A DNA stretch of 64,000 bases from Epiperipatus broadwayi. Taxonomy: Eukaryota; Onychophora; Udeonychophora; Euonychophora; Peripatidae. A model generated the notes under the pieces. That model was not told where the DNA came from. It searched no databases and saw only the letters and a list, made by a program, of their open reading frames with translations. Below are positions 41,450 to 54,100 of the stretch, piece by piece (the first letter of the stretch is position 1; every line of letters starts with the position of its first letter). The stretch covers positions 1,036,812-1,100,811 of the forward strand of contig JAQFVV010006449.1 in NCBI GenBank assembly GCA_028023455.1, read 5' to 3'. The translations under genes and the position numbers were made by a program.

Positions 41450-42285
41450 AATAATAGTGAGCGTTTAATAAAATGTATTATTCTTTATCTATTTCCATGT
41501 TATGCTGATTTATTCGATTATGTATCTGTGTTTCAGATTCATAGATAAGAATTTATTAAATACTTCTCTAAAATATGTTTAGTCAATCACTTAACTATTG
41601 TTCTTCCAAAAACATTCGTACAAAGATACATTTTAAGATTCAATGCATTCATTTAATTTGCCTCTATTTATATATTCTGATAAATACATTTGTGGATAAC
41701 ATCTTATTCTAATAAATGATTATTGTCAATCTTTATTTTCTTTATCTGATAATCTCCACTGATCATTACTTTAGTTTTTTTTAAGAAATTATTTATAATA
41801 CTACATTTTGCCATTCAGATACTAACGTTTCTACATAATATTTTCTAAGCTACAAAACATTGCAAAAATAATCACATCACTTGAAAAATCAAAATAAATG
41901 TTCATCATTTAGTTTTCTCTTAAATCCCGTTTTTAGTCTATGAATTTTTTCATGTAAAACTGCAGTAAATGGTCTTAACAGTATGAGATGACAATGTCCT
42001 CCACCCTTGTTAATAAGTCGTAATATCATTCTACAACTAAATCAGATGCAGTTACAATGTGCCAGAGGATCTGACAATATCCTGTTTTTATAATTTAATG
42101 ATCTAATGTTGTAATATCAACAGAAAAAATGCATTTTCATTAACTACAAACCGCAGTATAGTAGCAGACCTTGTCTATTACACATTTATACATTTTCTTT
42201 CAATGTTGTTATGTGAGCCACATTACTAAAAAACTCTTAAGTCCAATTAATTTATTGATTAGATTTCAGATTTCACTGGAATATA
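41450..42285. other. AT-rich stretch without recognised genes
   Basis: No open frames or repeat structure noticed beyond low-complexity A/T runs. Confidence 0.45.
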
Positions 42286-42287
42286 TT

Positions 42288-42665
42288 TGGACATATTTTG
42301 TATAAAACTAATAGAAGACTGATAGTTGTACAATTTCTAATATCTTTTTTATCAACATTCATAAATATCAATTATACTACTTCTATTTTCCATATTTACA
42401 TATTTGGTATATAAGTTTCCCAACAATTTTTCTGTTTCTTCATCTGCTTCGTTTAAAATAGGAATTATGATTCTAACAATTTACATCTGTTTCCTCCTGT
42501 ACAGCTTTTATAGCATTCATAACTTTTACATTTACAATAACGTCAAATAAAAAATTGTAATAAATGTAGGAAATACATTGCTTTCACCCTCATTATTAGT
42601 ACATAATATTTAAAATATTTCTTCTATATAATTCACAGCTTTCTTTTTTTCTTTTTTTGTAATTG
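42288..42665 (-). pseudogene. Decayed RTE LINE fragment (RT and linker)
   Basis: Colinear with bases 290-660 in the same orientation. TTGTATAAAACTAATAGAAG, ACAATTTCTAATATCTTTTT, TTTGGTATATAAGTTTCCCA and TTTTTCTGTTTCTTCATCTG each have a near match in the element at the window start. In the coding sense this is the region around the NYRPISLL motif and the GKAPG linker, now full of stops. Confidence 0.7.
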
Positions 42666-42669
42666 TTTC

Positions 42670-45469
42670 ATGTTGACCGTTTTATTACAGAAGTAATAGA
42701 TCTTTCTTGTTCCGTGTGTAAGGTAAATAATTGTGCTAAATTTGAAATAGACTTAAAAATTGAAAAGTTGTAAATATTAATGTTAAAATATTTTAATAAG
42801 TGTTTCAGTAGTAGAAAATCTTTGACTAAAAAGTAGACCCTGATACAGATTAACCAAAATGATAACAAACAATGTAGAAATTACTGTTCTGGAACTTTCC
42901 ATGACTATTATATTGCTATCAGAGATTGGACTGAAAAGGGAATAAAAGTTTACTGTAAGAAGAATCCAGTAATTGTGCAAACACCCATATCGCAGATGAT
43001 CGTGTTAACACATGAAAACTGCAAGTTCCGAGTTTTCAAGAAGATTATGGATAAAGTAGTGAATCTTAACACTGAAGTCTCAAACATGTTCCTATATAGG
43101 TCATACATGACTTTATGCATTTTTGGGCACGTATCATAAACAATAGTTTTCAAATAATAATTTAAGTAATTGTTATTAAGTTTAAATTGGTTACATATGA
43201 AGGCTATGTTTATTTTACTATTATTATCTTGTTGGCAATAAACATCAGATTATAGTTATAAAATTTTCTTCTTATAATTATTTTTGCTTGTCTGATCACC
43301 CTTACCATGACTACAGTCATTGTGGTGGCTTTACACAGCAGATTGCTGACCCAGTCTATGATGGGATAGAATTCGAATTGCAATGTTGTATAATAGTTGG
43401 AGATAGGATTTTGATTAGTAGAAAGAATTTTATAGGCATAATAAAATTAAATCTCATCGTTTAAAACTGGCTATGGGAAAGTAGTTTGCTAATCATTTTA
43501 AATATTTTTATTATTATTTATTAATTATTAATTTAGATTAGAGTATTAAGATGGCGTTTGTGTAGCAACTGACTATAAAAATTCAATGTGACTATAACTT
43601 GTTATTAGTCAATTTACCTCAAGAGGATATATTTTTAACATTATTTTAGAATTTTGCTAAGCTAAATATATTGCATAGAATACACATTTAAAAGACTCAA
43701 ATAATTAACACCAAGTCAAAAGTTTGCCTCCAAACCAATGCTAGTTGTCTGATATATTGATGTGATCAATACAAACTAAGAATGTTAGCATACAAGAATC
43801 ATGCTTAGAGGAATTTACATCTGCAACATTATATTATTAAAGAAACATAGTGATCTTTGTCTATTATAGGAATGTTTCTTGAAAGAATACCTGAATATAC
43901 TTGAGAAAAAGTACTCCATTCAGAAGGAAGAGTGGTCCTTGCTGACTTATATCCACCATCTAGAGCATAAGAAAATCAATGGCATAGGAAATATCACTAG
44001 TACCATTAGCAATGTGATGACTATCATTTTTAGGTCATACCTTTAATCGAGTAATATACTCTATATGTTAATGTGACACAAGGAAATGCGAATCCAATGC
44101 ACCCCCAGTCTGCATTGACAAAAACATTCTTACATCTCTCCAACAGCATCAATTCAACTATGAAACAATTAACCCAAAATTAAACCTAATTAAAACAAAC
44201 ATAGAATATATGCAGTCATTTACACCTAACTTTGCATTTATTAACTTAATTTAATGATGATGGAGAGGACAATGGCAAACATGTTATGCATAAATATATT
44301 TAATAAATAATTTAGAATTTAATTTAATTGTCAGATAAGAGATTTTCTTTAGGAAAAATAATATACAGGTTTAATCATTGAAAGTTCATATGTTAAACAA
44401 TTAAAAGTTCAAATCTTATTTTTAATAAAATTAATACTTTCTATAGTATTTCTATGAATTCTCCAGATTGCTGCAGGCAAGTGAAAGCCATGTTGTGCTC
44501 ATTGATGCATTACATTTTCAGTTTAATGTATTGTTCATCATCAAATAGTAAATCTTTTCTATTGGATATGAATCCATTTGTGTTACTGTTCTGGAACTAC
44601 CAACATTGAGGCTACCTAAGTCTGCATAACTGAGGTAATAAAGACTAGTGTGTGATCCCTACATTGTGGAGGTCTGCAATACAGCTACCAAAATATTTTA
44701 ATGGTATCAAGTATTCCTTTAAAGTAATCTATTTCATTTTTTATATTATTTAGTGTCCTTTATCACAGAATTGAAGGATCAATGTCTGATGGCTTGGCAT
44801 AGTTCTTATTGGTAATGATGAGTTTTCTGTCTGGACTGTGTGTTTGTATGAATCTGTAATAGTTAGTTTGCTTTAAAGTGGAAAACATCAACATTTTCTT
44901 ATCACTAGTAATTTTAATTTCTCCTATCCGACTTACAATCTGTTAGATGCCCCAAGAGTATGTTTGCCATTACATTTCAATAGAAATTTATTTCTGCCTA
45001 CTATAGCTTAAAAATAACTTTAAAAAATGAAATTAAATGAGCAATATTCATTATTGTTTTTACATTCCTTAAAATAATTTATTTGTTTTTAGATTTTTAA
45101 CTTTTGTTAATCACATTTAACTTTAATAATTATTTAATCAGTTTATCATTTGTGCATTTTATATGTCTGTGCATTTTTAATATCAATTTAAATAATTTTT
45201 TTGTATTGATTTTTTTTTTTTATATTTTCATTTGATTGCAATGTAACAGTGTATATATCACTCATTATATAGAAAAAACAATTTGTGTACATGTACAGGG
45301 GGGGACTTGTAACCTCCAGTTACATTATTTATTCATTTTTCTATACTTTTTTTATAAGAAAAAACATTTTGTTTGTTTTTTCTTTAAATATAAGTTGATT
45401 TAAAGATAATGCCTTTTTTCTTCATTCTTAAAAGCTGACTCAATATATTTATTTCAATCTGATAATTGA

Positions 45470-45470
<1 letters not shown>
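42670..45470. other. Stretch without firmly recognised genes
   Basis: Several patches (43280-43390, 43860-44180, 44450-44950) have more balanced base composition than their surroundings, as in old transposon coding sequence, but no family motif could be identified on either strand. Confidence 0.4.
43870..44046 (+). other. Unidentified 58-codon open frame after an acceptor-like site
   Basis: Directly after CTTTGTCTATTATAG the plus strand reads ECFLKEYLNILEKKYSIQ, continues EEWSLLTYIHHLEHKKING, and ends FRSYL-stop. The frame lacks an early Met, so it would have to be an internal exon or a transposon remnant. The residue mix looks like protein rather than translated AT-rich noise. No family recognised. 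Confidence 0.3.
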
Positions 45471-45500
<30 letters not shown>

Positions 45501-45504
<4 letters not shown>

Positions 45505-47693
45505 ACAGGCACATATGCCGTTACATTTTTTTTATTATTATTAAACACGAAAAAAGAAAAGATCGCAAATAAAAACTTTTTTTTTAAGAAGTAAAAATTG
45601 AAGTTAAATATCATCTAAACTCAAATATGTATATATAAAATCACACAGATGAAAAAAATTATTAAAATAAAACTTTATTAAAAATAGAAAAAGTATTTTA
45701 AAAGCAAAAACTTAAAAAGATTTAGAGATAAAACTATATCTTTAAGTTTGGAAAACAAATTAATTAATGTTATTGAAAAATGGAAATGATTATTTTAATT
45801 AGTCCAAGTGAACTAGCCCTTGGGCATTTAAATGTATAAGCAAAGGTCAGATAGGAGAGAAAAACAATGGGAACAGAATGGCCAATAAAAAAAATCACTT
45901 ATGGAATCGGACCTCAGCAAAAAGTCCATCACCATAATCGTGATGTAATGTCCACTGGATCTGAAAGTCTACTATAAAAAGTGAGTGAAGAAAAAGCTGG
46001 GAGAGATGTGTGATAGTGGTGGTGTTATGTGTTATTGCAGAGTTGAAGGAGAAGGGATTGAAAAGATGCACTCTTCAATCCCTTCAGTTCTACTAAAAAA
46101 AGAAAGAGAAATGACCAATCGTTTTCTACATTGAGGACCAGCTAAAGTAAGACATTCAGATGAATAAATAAAACTGCTACCTGGATACAAATCTCTTCAG
46201 GATGGCATGGGAATTCTCATTCAAAATTGCAAGCAATGGATAAAGATGAACATTTTGAAAATCAAAAGAACTTTATGAACATTTTCAAAACAAACTCTAA
46301 ATTCTAAACCTTTCAGAAATAATTTCAAATAGTAATCCTATCTGACCAACTTAATTTATGAATAAGTAATTTTATTTGATGTATTTCTATTGTAAAATCA
46401 TTTCCATTTATTATATTTTTGTTCTTTAAGTTTTTATTATGATTTCTGTTTTTCATTAAACTAAATTAAGTTTATATAAATGTTAAATTTAAGTTGGGTG
46501 TGAATGACTATATAGATTTGTGAAGTTTTATTAGAGTAGGGTAATCTTAGGTTATTCATTCCATAGTTGAATTGGGTCAATGGATTGGATATATTGGTGT
46601 AATTAGTAGATGTAGTATGAGAATCACTATGGGCAGAATCGCTTTATATGCCGCACACACCCGTTTTGCCTATGGAAGGAATAATAAGGCGGAGACCAGT
46701 GGTCCCTTCCAATGGAGTTTTTTATTGCTCTTCTCGTCATATAGATGTAGTATTCCTATCTGGAAGAAAGTCAATGTCCTCTCTTAACCTATATTTGTGC
46801 TGTTATATTCATATTACATTGAATACATCGATATATCAGATGGATTGACATTGGTTTAACTGCGAAATTTTGGCCTAAGATTAAATAAGGGATAAAATAT
46901 TTTCTTTTCAAATGCAATCTATGTAGTCTATTCATACTCGACACTCTAAATGTATTAAATTTAAGTTGGGTATAGATGCTTGCATGGATTCGTTATCAGT
47001 TAATTGTGTTTTTGGTTTTCATGTTTGATCAAAATATATAGACATTCGGTAAATAATGATACTTTATGGTGAGTATCTAAAATGTATTTATTCAGATGTC
47101 TTTTAAGTTATTGGTGTTAATGTGGCATCTTATGATGAATGCCATTGGGTTTCTTATAAATTTCCCTCTGCAATTTCATCAATGACTTTATATTTTGATC
47201 GTTTATGTTTATTTTGATATGTTTTTAACCATGTAATCTAGGTAACCGATCTATACTCAACATTTTAAAACAAACTTTTATAAATCCATCTGTGTGAACT
47301 TACAAAAATTAAAATGTAAATTAAAATATAAAATAAAAGTTAAAAATGTAGTTAAATGCTAAAGTAAACATACTAAAATAATAATGCTAAATTTTATATA
47401 TTTGTGCTTAAATAAATGTTTGTGTGTTAATTACTGGCAGTGGCTTATTTTATTCTTCTTTAAAAAATATTCTTAGATAAGAATTTATAAAATATAAATC
47501 TCTGCTGTTCCACTGAGCTAGTGACAATGGGCTAATGGTTGGAATCAACCAAAATCAAAATATATAAAATAAAAATAAATTTTTTTTTAATCTTATGTTT
47601 CTGCCTACTATATAAATTTTCTAGGTTCTAAGTAGCATAGTGGTGCCCTCATAGTGCAGATACTCTAAGACTCTATTCTCTCCAATCATTTTA
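45501..47693 (+). mobile_element. Solo LTR of family X (plus orientation, diverged)
   Basis: A single 2.19-kb copy matching the LTRs at 51.9-57.0 kb in reverse orientation. The 5' edge AGTAACAGGCACATATGCCG corresponds to TGTAACGAGCACAGATGTTC, and the 3' edge TCTCCAATCATTTTA corresponds to TCTCCGGATCGTTACA. Landmarks are conserved: TATA box CTATAAAAAG near 45970, GGCATGGGAATT near 46206, the polyadenylation signal AATAAATGTTTG near 47411, and TTCCACTGAGCTAGTGACAATGG near 47508. Divergence is much greater than between the paired LTRs, so this is an old insertion reduced to one LTR by recombination. It is bracketed by AT repeats on both sides. Open frames at 46572-46848 are fortuitous. Confidence 0.82.
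46051..46085. repeat. Short perfect hairpin in solo LTR X
   Basis: GAAGGGATTGAA and TTCAATCCCTTC form 12-bp arms around an 11-base loop. Confidence 0.7.
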
Positions 47694-48346
47694 ATATATA
47701 TATATTGTACCAAGATCATAGTTGGTACATAATAATTTTATCTAGAAATGTAAAATTAAAGTTTAAGAGTTTTACTGCAGTTTGTTTAGTAAACGTAAGA
47801 GTTTTTTTTAAATAAAAGTTAAAAATAATTAAAAGTGGGAAGGGGGGTTGCTTTAGAAATGTCAAATTAAAAGAAGTTGGTTTTCAAATAAGTAAAGAAT
47901 TCCTTTTATTATTGTTGTTAGTTAAAAAAAACATTGTTCATGAAAGTTATAAGTGATTGATTAGAAAAAAAGGAAAGAAATTGAAATGTAATTCAAAGTT
48001 TAAAAATATAAATCTCTTTTATTTATTTAAACTTAAAGAAAAAAAGTCATCTTAAAACTGAATAGTAAATTGGATTAAAATATACATGTGCATAAATGAC
48101 GAATGCTTGTTAGTAAAATATATATGTACAATGGTAAATAATGTATGCGTAGTAAATATTAAAGAAATGAATACAGAAGATTATCATTAAAAAATTCAGC
48201 AGTGGCTACTAATTAAAAATATAAAACAATTATGTTAGCATGGCTAATACTGATTAAACAATCTTCCAAAAACATGTAATCAAAAGATTAGCAAAGGAAT
48301 TTTGACAACAGATATTGCCAGAGGATATCAAAATAAAAACACATCA

Positions 48347-48358
48347 TATATATAAATA
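48347..48358 (+). promoter_or_regulatory. TATA box of family Z upstream LTR
   Basis: TATATATAAATAGCC, conserved in the other LTR near 50309. The initiator-like TCAGTTCAG region follows within about 100 bp. Confidence 0.6.
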
Positions 48359-49661
48359 GCCAAGTTTTTATCAGCCATTTAGTCAAGTTAAATGATAACA
48401 GAGAGATAACAGTTGAGTTCAGTACAGTCAATCAGTTCAGATAACAGTTCAGTTTATTATGAATCAATCAAGAATGCAGTGTTAAAACCACGGGAAACAT
48501 GTAGCTGTCTCTATCCTGGAGTCCAGTAAAACATCAAGACCCACCCATGAAAATAATGTCTGTGTAACAGCTTAGAAATTTTCCATTAATGTTTATCTGT
48601 CTCCAAGAATAATACCAACTAATAAGCATCAAATCCTCACGTGAAACATCAAACCTAATCAGTTAGAAATATTTCATCAAAAGCAGCAAACAGCAAGATG
48701 CATCCACATTCAAAATCCAAGGTAAACCATTTTCTTATATTCTTTTATAAAGTAGCCATCACATTCGTAAAAATTTGTCAAGCCTCATGAGTCAAATTAT
48801 ATGAACTCTATAGCACATAAAAATGAACTATTAATTTGTGTGTTCTGAATATATATGTTTTATATTATTTAATGCTTTATTATATATGTCAGTGTGTAAA
48901 TTAATATGTGCATGATCATTAGATAAAATACCAGTGTTATGTCATTAAAATTTACAAGAGTGTTTAAAGTTAGAATATAAATGTTAATTAAATAAATTGT
49001 CTTTTAAACTTAAGCTGTATTTGTCAGTCAATTCTTTTCACCACTATTATGAAACAATAATTTGTTATTGATTAAAAATAGACTGAGCTCGTCATGGGTA
49101 GTTAGGTGCTGAATTAGTGGCCATTGTTTAAAGAGCATTGTTGATTATTCTGGATAAAATTTAGCACCCATAATGGACTTATCAGGGATTATTCCTCTTT
49201 TAAAATGTGCACTGGGAATAACCAGCATAAGCTGCATATTACTTCTTCAGGTGATAGCCCACATTTCACATTTCGTATTCCAAATTGTAAGTTGGAAATG
49301 GACAGTTGATTAATCTTGCCATTCACATGATCCCTTCTTTTTCCATGACCAGTAGAAACCTGGCAAATGAAGCTTCGATTTTATATAAGTGTAAGTTGGT
49401 ATAAGACAGTGAATCTGCATCTGCCTCATCTATAAAGATCTTTGTGCCACAAAATTAGTTTGTCCTCATGGTCGTTATCCAGGATTTAGATAATTGTGAG
49501 CAATGTATTCAGCATAGAAGGAAGTAAAGCATGCTTGAAGATTGCCCTTAGCATGTAAAGTAAAAGATATTAAAAAGCAAACTTAAAAAATTAATAAATA
49601 TTTACAATTAAGAATTGAAGTTGTCAGAGTTAAAATGAAAAAAATTACACATTTTACTCTC

Positions 49662-49676
49662 AAGTGGAGGGAGGTG
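49662..49676 (+). promoter_or_regulatory. Polypurine tract of family Z
   Basis: AAGTGGAGGGAGGTG, three bases before the TGTACC start of the downstream LTR. Confidence 0.7.
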
Positions 49677-51350
49677 TAATGTACCAAGATCGTAGTTGGT
49701 ACATAATTTTTTCTAAAAATATAAAATTAAAGTTTAAGAGTTTTACTGCAGTTTGTTTAGTAAATGTAAGAGTTCTTTGAAATAAAAGTTAAAAATAATT
49801 AATAAAAGTGGGAAGGGGGTTCGCTTTAGAAACATCAAATTAAAAGAAGTTGGTTTTCAAATAAGTAAAGAATTCCTTTTATTATTGTTGTTAGTTAAAT
49901 AAAATATTGTTCATGAAAGTTATAAGTGATTGATTAGAAAAAAAGGGGAAAGAAATTGAAAAGTAATTCAAAGTTTAAATCTCTTTTATTTATTTAAAGT
50001 TAAAGTAAAAAAGTCATCTTAAAACTAAATAGTAAATTGGATTAAAATATACACGTATGTAAATGACGAATGCTTGTTAGTAACATGTATGTGTGATGGT
50101 AAATAATGTATGTGTAGTAAATATTAAAGAAATGAATACAGAAGATTATCGTTAAAAAACTCTGTGGTGGCTACTAATTAAAAATATAAAACAACATGTT
50201 TGCATTGCTACTACTGATTAAACGATCTTTCAAAAACACGTAATCAAAAGATTAGCAAAGAAATTTCGACAACAGATATTACCAGAGGATATCAAAATGA
50301 AAACACATCATATATATAAATAGCCAAGTTTTTATTAGACATTTAGTTGAGTTAAATGATAAGTCAGTTAAGATAACAGTTCAGTTTATTATGAATCAAT
50401 CAAGAATGCAGTGTTAAAACCACAGGAAACATGTGGCTGTCTTTATCCTGGAGTCCAGTAAAACATCAAGACCCATTCGTGAAAATACTGTCTGCATAAC
50501 AGCTTAGAAATCTTCCGTCAAAGTTTAACTGTCTCCAAGAATAATACCAACTAATAAGCATCAAATCTCCACATGAAATGTCAAATCTAACTGGTTAGAA
50601 ATATTTCATCAAAAGCAGCAAACAGCAAGATGCATCCACATTCAAAATCCTAGGTAAAACATTTTCTTATATTCATTTATAATGTAGCCATCACATTCTA
50701 AAAAATTCATCAAGCCTCAAGAGTTGAATTATATGAACTCTATAGCACATAAAAATGAACTATTAATTTGGGTGTTCTGAATATATATGTTTTATATTAT
50801 TTAATGCTTTATTATATATGTCAGTGTGTGAATTAATATGTGCATGATCATTAGATAAAATACCAGTGTTATGTCATTAAAATTTACAAGAGTGTTTAAA
50901 GTTAGAATATAAATGTTAATTAAATAAATTGTCTTTTAAACTTAAGCTTTATTTGTCAGTCAATTTTTTTCATCACTATTATGAAACAATAATCTGTTAT
51001 TGATTAAAAATAGACTGAGCTAGTTATGTATAGGTAGGCATTGAATTAGTGGCCATTGTTCAAAGTGCATTGTTTATTCTTCTGGATAAATAACTGGTGT
51101 CCATGTTTATACAAAACAAAAAAGTGCTTTGCACTTGGTGTTAAATTCAACAGTCGAGAAGAAGTTCTGTCCTGGAAATGTAACGCTAGTTATATATTTT
51201 ATAGCTATTGTTTGGAGATACATACTCTCTGAGTATGTTCTTCTCTGCCTAAGAGACAGGTGTTTTGAACGGCTCATATTCGAACCCGCTACAATATATA
51301 TATATATATATATATATAAAGTAACCAAAGGAAATACATATAAATAAAGA

Positions 51351-51506
51351 CTTATAAATCCAAGAAATAATATATTTCAACCAGAGTACTGGCTTTCACC
51401 AGAAAGAAAAAATACACAGTAAAATGGGCCATTTTGCTGTGCATTTTTTTCCTGACAAAAACTAGGCCTCTGGTTGAAATATTGTATTATTTCTTGGATT
51501 TATAAG
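51351..51506. repeat. 156-bp imperfect palindrome
   Basis: CTTATAAATCCAAGAAATAA at 51351 is mirrored by TTATTTCTTGGATTTATAAG ending at 51506. An inner stem pairs ATACACAGTAAAATGG with CCATTTTGCTGTGCAT, meeting almost without a loop. AT runs flank both sides. It adjoins the Penelope-like fragment and may be part of its terminal structure. Confidence 0.8.
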
Positions 51507-51558
51507 TTATTTTGTTATATATATATATATATATATAATTTTGTTTCGATTTCCGAAC

Positions 51559-51893
51559 TCATTTTAATAATAGCAAGTGTTCTTCAGTTCTTTTTTTCAA
51601 CATACATTTATTTTCACTTATATATCCACTACCACACTTATATATCCATTTATAAATGACACAATTTTTATTTATAAATGAGGTTTTATCTTTGCAGTTC
51701 TTTATTAATTTGTTTAATGTAGGAGGTGTGTAAAATGCAATGCCACATATATCTTTATAATTTTTTTTTTATAAAATTTACTTGATCATTTGAAATATAT
51801 GGGATTGATATCCATATTTTTTATTAGCAGGAGAATCAATATTATTATTAAATTTTTTTTTATATATTTTGTATTAAAATCTCTAATAACATT
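51559..51893 (-). pseudogene. Penelope-like element 3' end with GIY-YIG endonuclease (left arm)
   Basis: On the minus strand the frame ending at the TGA at 51559 reads FINKNCVIYKWIYKCGSGYI then SENKCMLKKRTEEHLLLLK. The Cys-x-Cys-Gly pair (here KCG preceded by the YKW-I-Y block) followed by GYI and a terminal EEH matches the C-terminal GIY-YIG nuclease of Penelope-like elements (CVIYKI-C-CG-YIG-T-R-L-R-EH). Upstream bases to 51893 match the opposite strand of 57421-57590. The family X LTR begins at 51894, interrupting this fragment. It is the left arm of an inverted pair. Confidence 0.7.
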
Positions 51894-54100
51894 TGTAACG
51901 ATCCGGAGAAAGACGACTTAACGTAAACTGCACTACGGGGCGCCATCTAGGCATTTGAACCTAGAAAAATTTATAAAGTAGGCAGATACGTAAGTCAAAA
52001 AAAAAAATTTTTTTTTTTAAATATTTTGGTTCCGGTCGTTAGCCCATGTCACTAGCTCAGTGGAATAGCAGAGATTAATATAATAATCTAAGAGTATATA
52101 TAAAAAAAGGAATAAAATAAGCCACTGCCAGTAATTAACATACAAACATTTATTTATGCACATATATATAAGATTTAAAATTATTTTAGTATTAGTTTTA
52201 CATTTTAACATTATTTTTAACTTTACCTTAGATTTTAATTTACATTTTAATTTCTATTATATTATAAGTTTACATTTTAATTAAGTTCGCACAGATGGGA
52301 TTATAAAAGCTTGTTATAATAAATTGCTATAGATCGGTTACATAGATTACACGGTTAAAAACATTCCAAAGTAAACATAAGCGATCAAAATATAAAATTA
52401 TTGATTACTGACAATTGCGGAGGGAAATTTATATGTAACCCAATAGTATTCACCATAAGATACTTGCATTGTCACCAATAACTTAAAAGACATCCGAATA
52501 AATACATTTTAGATACTCACCGTAAGGTATCATTATTTATCGAATGTCTATATATTTTGATCAAATATGAAAACGCAAAACATAGTTAACCGATAAACAA
52601 TCCATGCAAGCATCTATAAACAACTTAAATTTAATGCATTTTTATTTAGGGTCGAGCATGAATACTACATAGATTTGCATTGAAATTAAAATATTCTATC
52701 CCTATTTAACCTTAGGCTAAAATTCGTAGTCAAACTGGCATCAATTCATCTGATATATCGATGTATTCAATGTAATAAAATACGACAGCACAAAAGGTTA
52801 AAAGAAGAAATTGCCTCTTATGAGATAGGAATATTACATCTATCTCTAAAGAAGAGCAATAAAACAAAAAACTCCATAGAAAGGAACTGCGGTATCCAAC
52901 TTATAATTCCTTCCATAGGCAAACGGAAGTGTGCGGCGTATGAAGCGATTCTGCCCGTAGCGAATCAATATTACACCTACTAATCACACCAATATATCCA
53001 ATCCATTGACCCAATCTAACCACGAAACAAATAACCTAAGATTACCTTCCCCTAATATAACTTTACAAATCTATACAGCCATTCACGCCCGACTTAAGTT
53101 TAACATTTATATAATTAATTTAACGAAAAACAAAAAAAAAATCATGATAAAAACTTAAAGAATACAAAAATAAATAAATGGAAATGATTTTACATAAATA
53201 AGAAAAAAAATACATCAAATAACACTATTAATAAAGAATTTAGTTTGGTCAGATAGGATTCTATTGCATCATTTAATAAAAAGTTTTAAAATTTAGAGTT
53301 CTTATTGTTTCAAGTGAATATATAAGTTCTTACGATTTTTAAAACGTCCAACTTTATCCGTTGCTTGCCATGAACACAAATTCCCACGCCGTCCTAAAAT
53401 TGGTATCCATTTAGCCGTTGTTTTATTTATTCATTCGGAGGTTTTTTAATTTAGTTGGTCCTCAATTTAGGAAACGATAGTTCATTTCTCCTTTCTTTAA
53501 CAGCTGAAAGAATTGACCGTGCGTCTGTCAATTCCTCCAACTCCGTACTACTACATATAGTCACATCATAATAATCAATTTCCAGTCACTGATTAATAAT
53601 TTCCAAAATTTTCCTTTTATATTAATGTGAAGGATTGAATTTACATTACGTCCCCAATGCGATGGTCCTTTTACTGCGGTCCAATTCCATAGGGATTTCT
53701 TCTTATTTGCTAACAGTTTTTATTGTTTTCTTATCTGACCGGTGTTTTTACATTTAAATGCCGAAGGCTGGTTTACATTTAACTAATTAACAATCATTTC
53801 CATTTCTGATTAATTAACCTGTTTTCCAAATCAAAAATATATTTAAAGATAAATTTAAAGATATAATTTCATCTCCAAATCTTTTTAAAATTTAGTTTTA
53901 AAATACTTTTTCTTTAATAAAGTTTTATTTTAATAATTTTTCATTATCTGTGCGATTTAATATATAAGAGTTTAAGATGATATTTAATTTCAATTTTTAA
54001 TTCTTAAAGAAAATTTTTAAATGCGAACTTTTTAATTTACTTTCATGTTTAATAAATTTAAAAAAAAAAAACAATGTAACGAACGTCTGTGCTCGTTACA
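51894..54100 (-). repeat. Family X 3' LTR
   Basis: The 2207-bp LTR at the downstream end in the minus sense. It carries AATATAAAAGG (TATA, about 53613-53623) and AATAAA (52149-52154). Confidence 0.88.

Larger units (their letters stand above)
47706..51103 (+). mobile_element. LTR retrotransposon, family Z, non-autonomous, plus orientation
   Basis: Direct repeats (47706-49170 and 49680-51103, about 1.4-1.5 kb) surround only 509 bp. Both start TGTACCAAGATC(A/G)TAGTTGG and end in a CA. Each LTR has a TATA box (TATATATAAATAGCC, near 48347 and 50309), and a polyadenylation signal AATAAATTGTC (48991 and 50923), giving the U3-R-U5 order expected for plus-strand transcription. A purine-rich AAGTGGAGGGAGGTG (49662-49676) sits just before the second LTR. 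The interior has no gag-pol. The expected primer site (TGGACTTATCAGGG from 49174) is not one I recognise. The LTRs differ at many positions, including a shortening near 50350, so the insertion is older than the X element. No clear target duplication was seen. Confidence 0.8.

Noticed and set aside
46572-46848. Two overlapping plus-strand frames with balanced codons
   Set aside because: They lie inside the solo LTR X and are not open in the young LTR copies on the other strand.
51229-51295. GCGGGTTCGAATATGAGCCG on the minus strand as part of a tRNA gene
   Set aside because: B-box-like only; upstream sequence does not fold as a tRNA.
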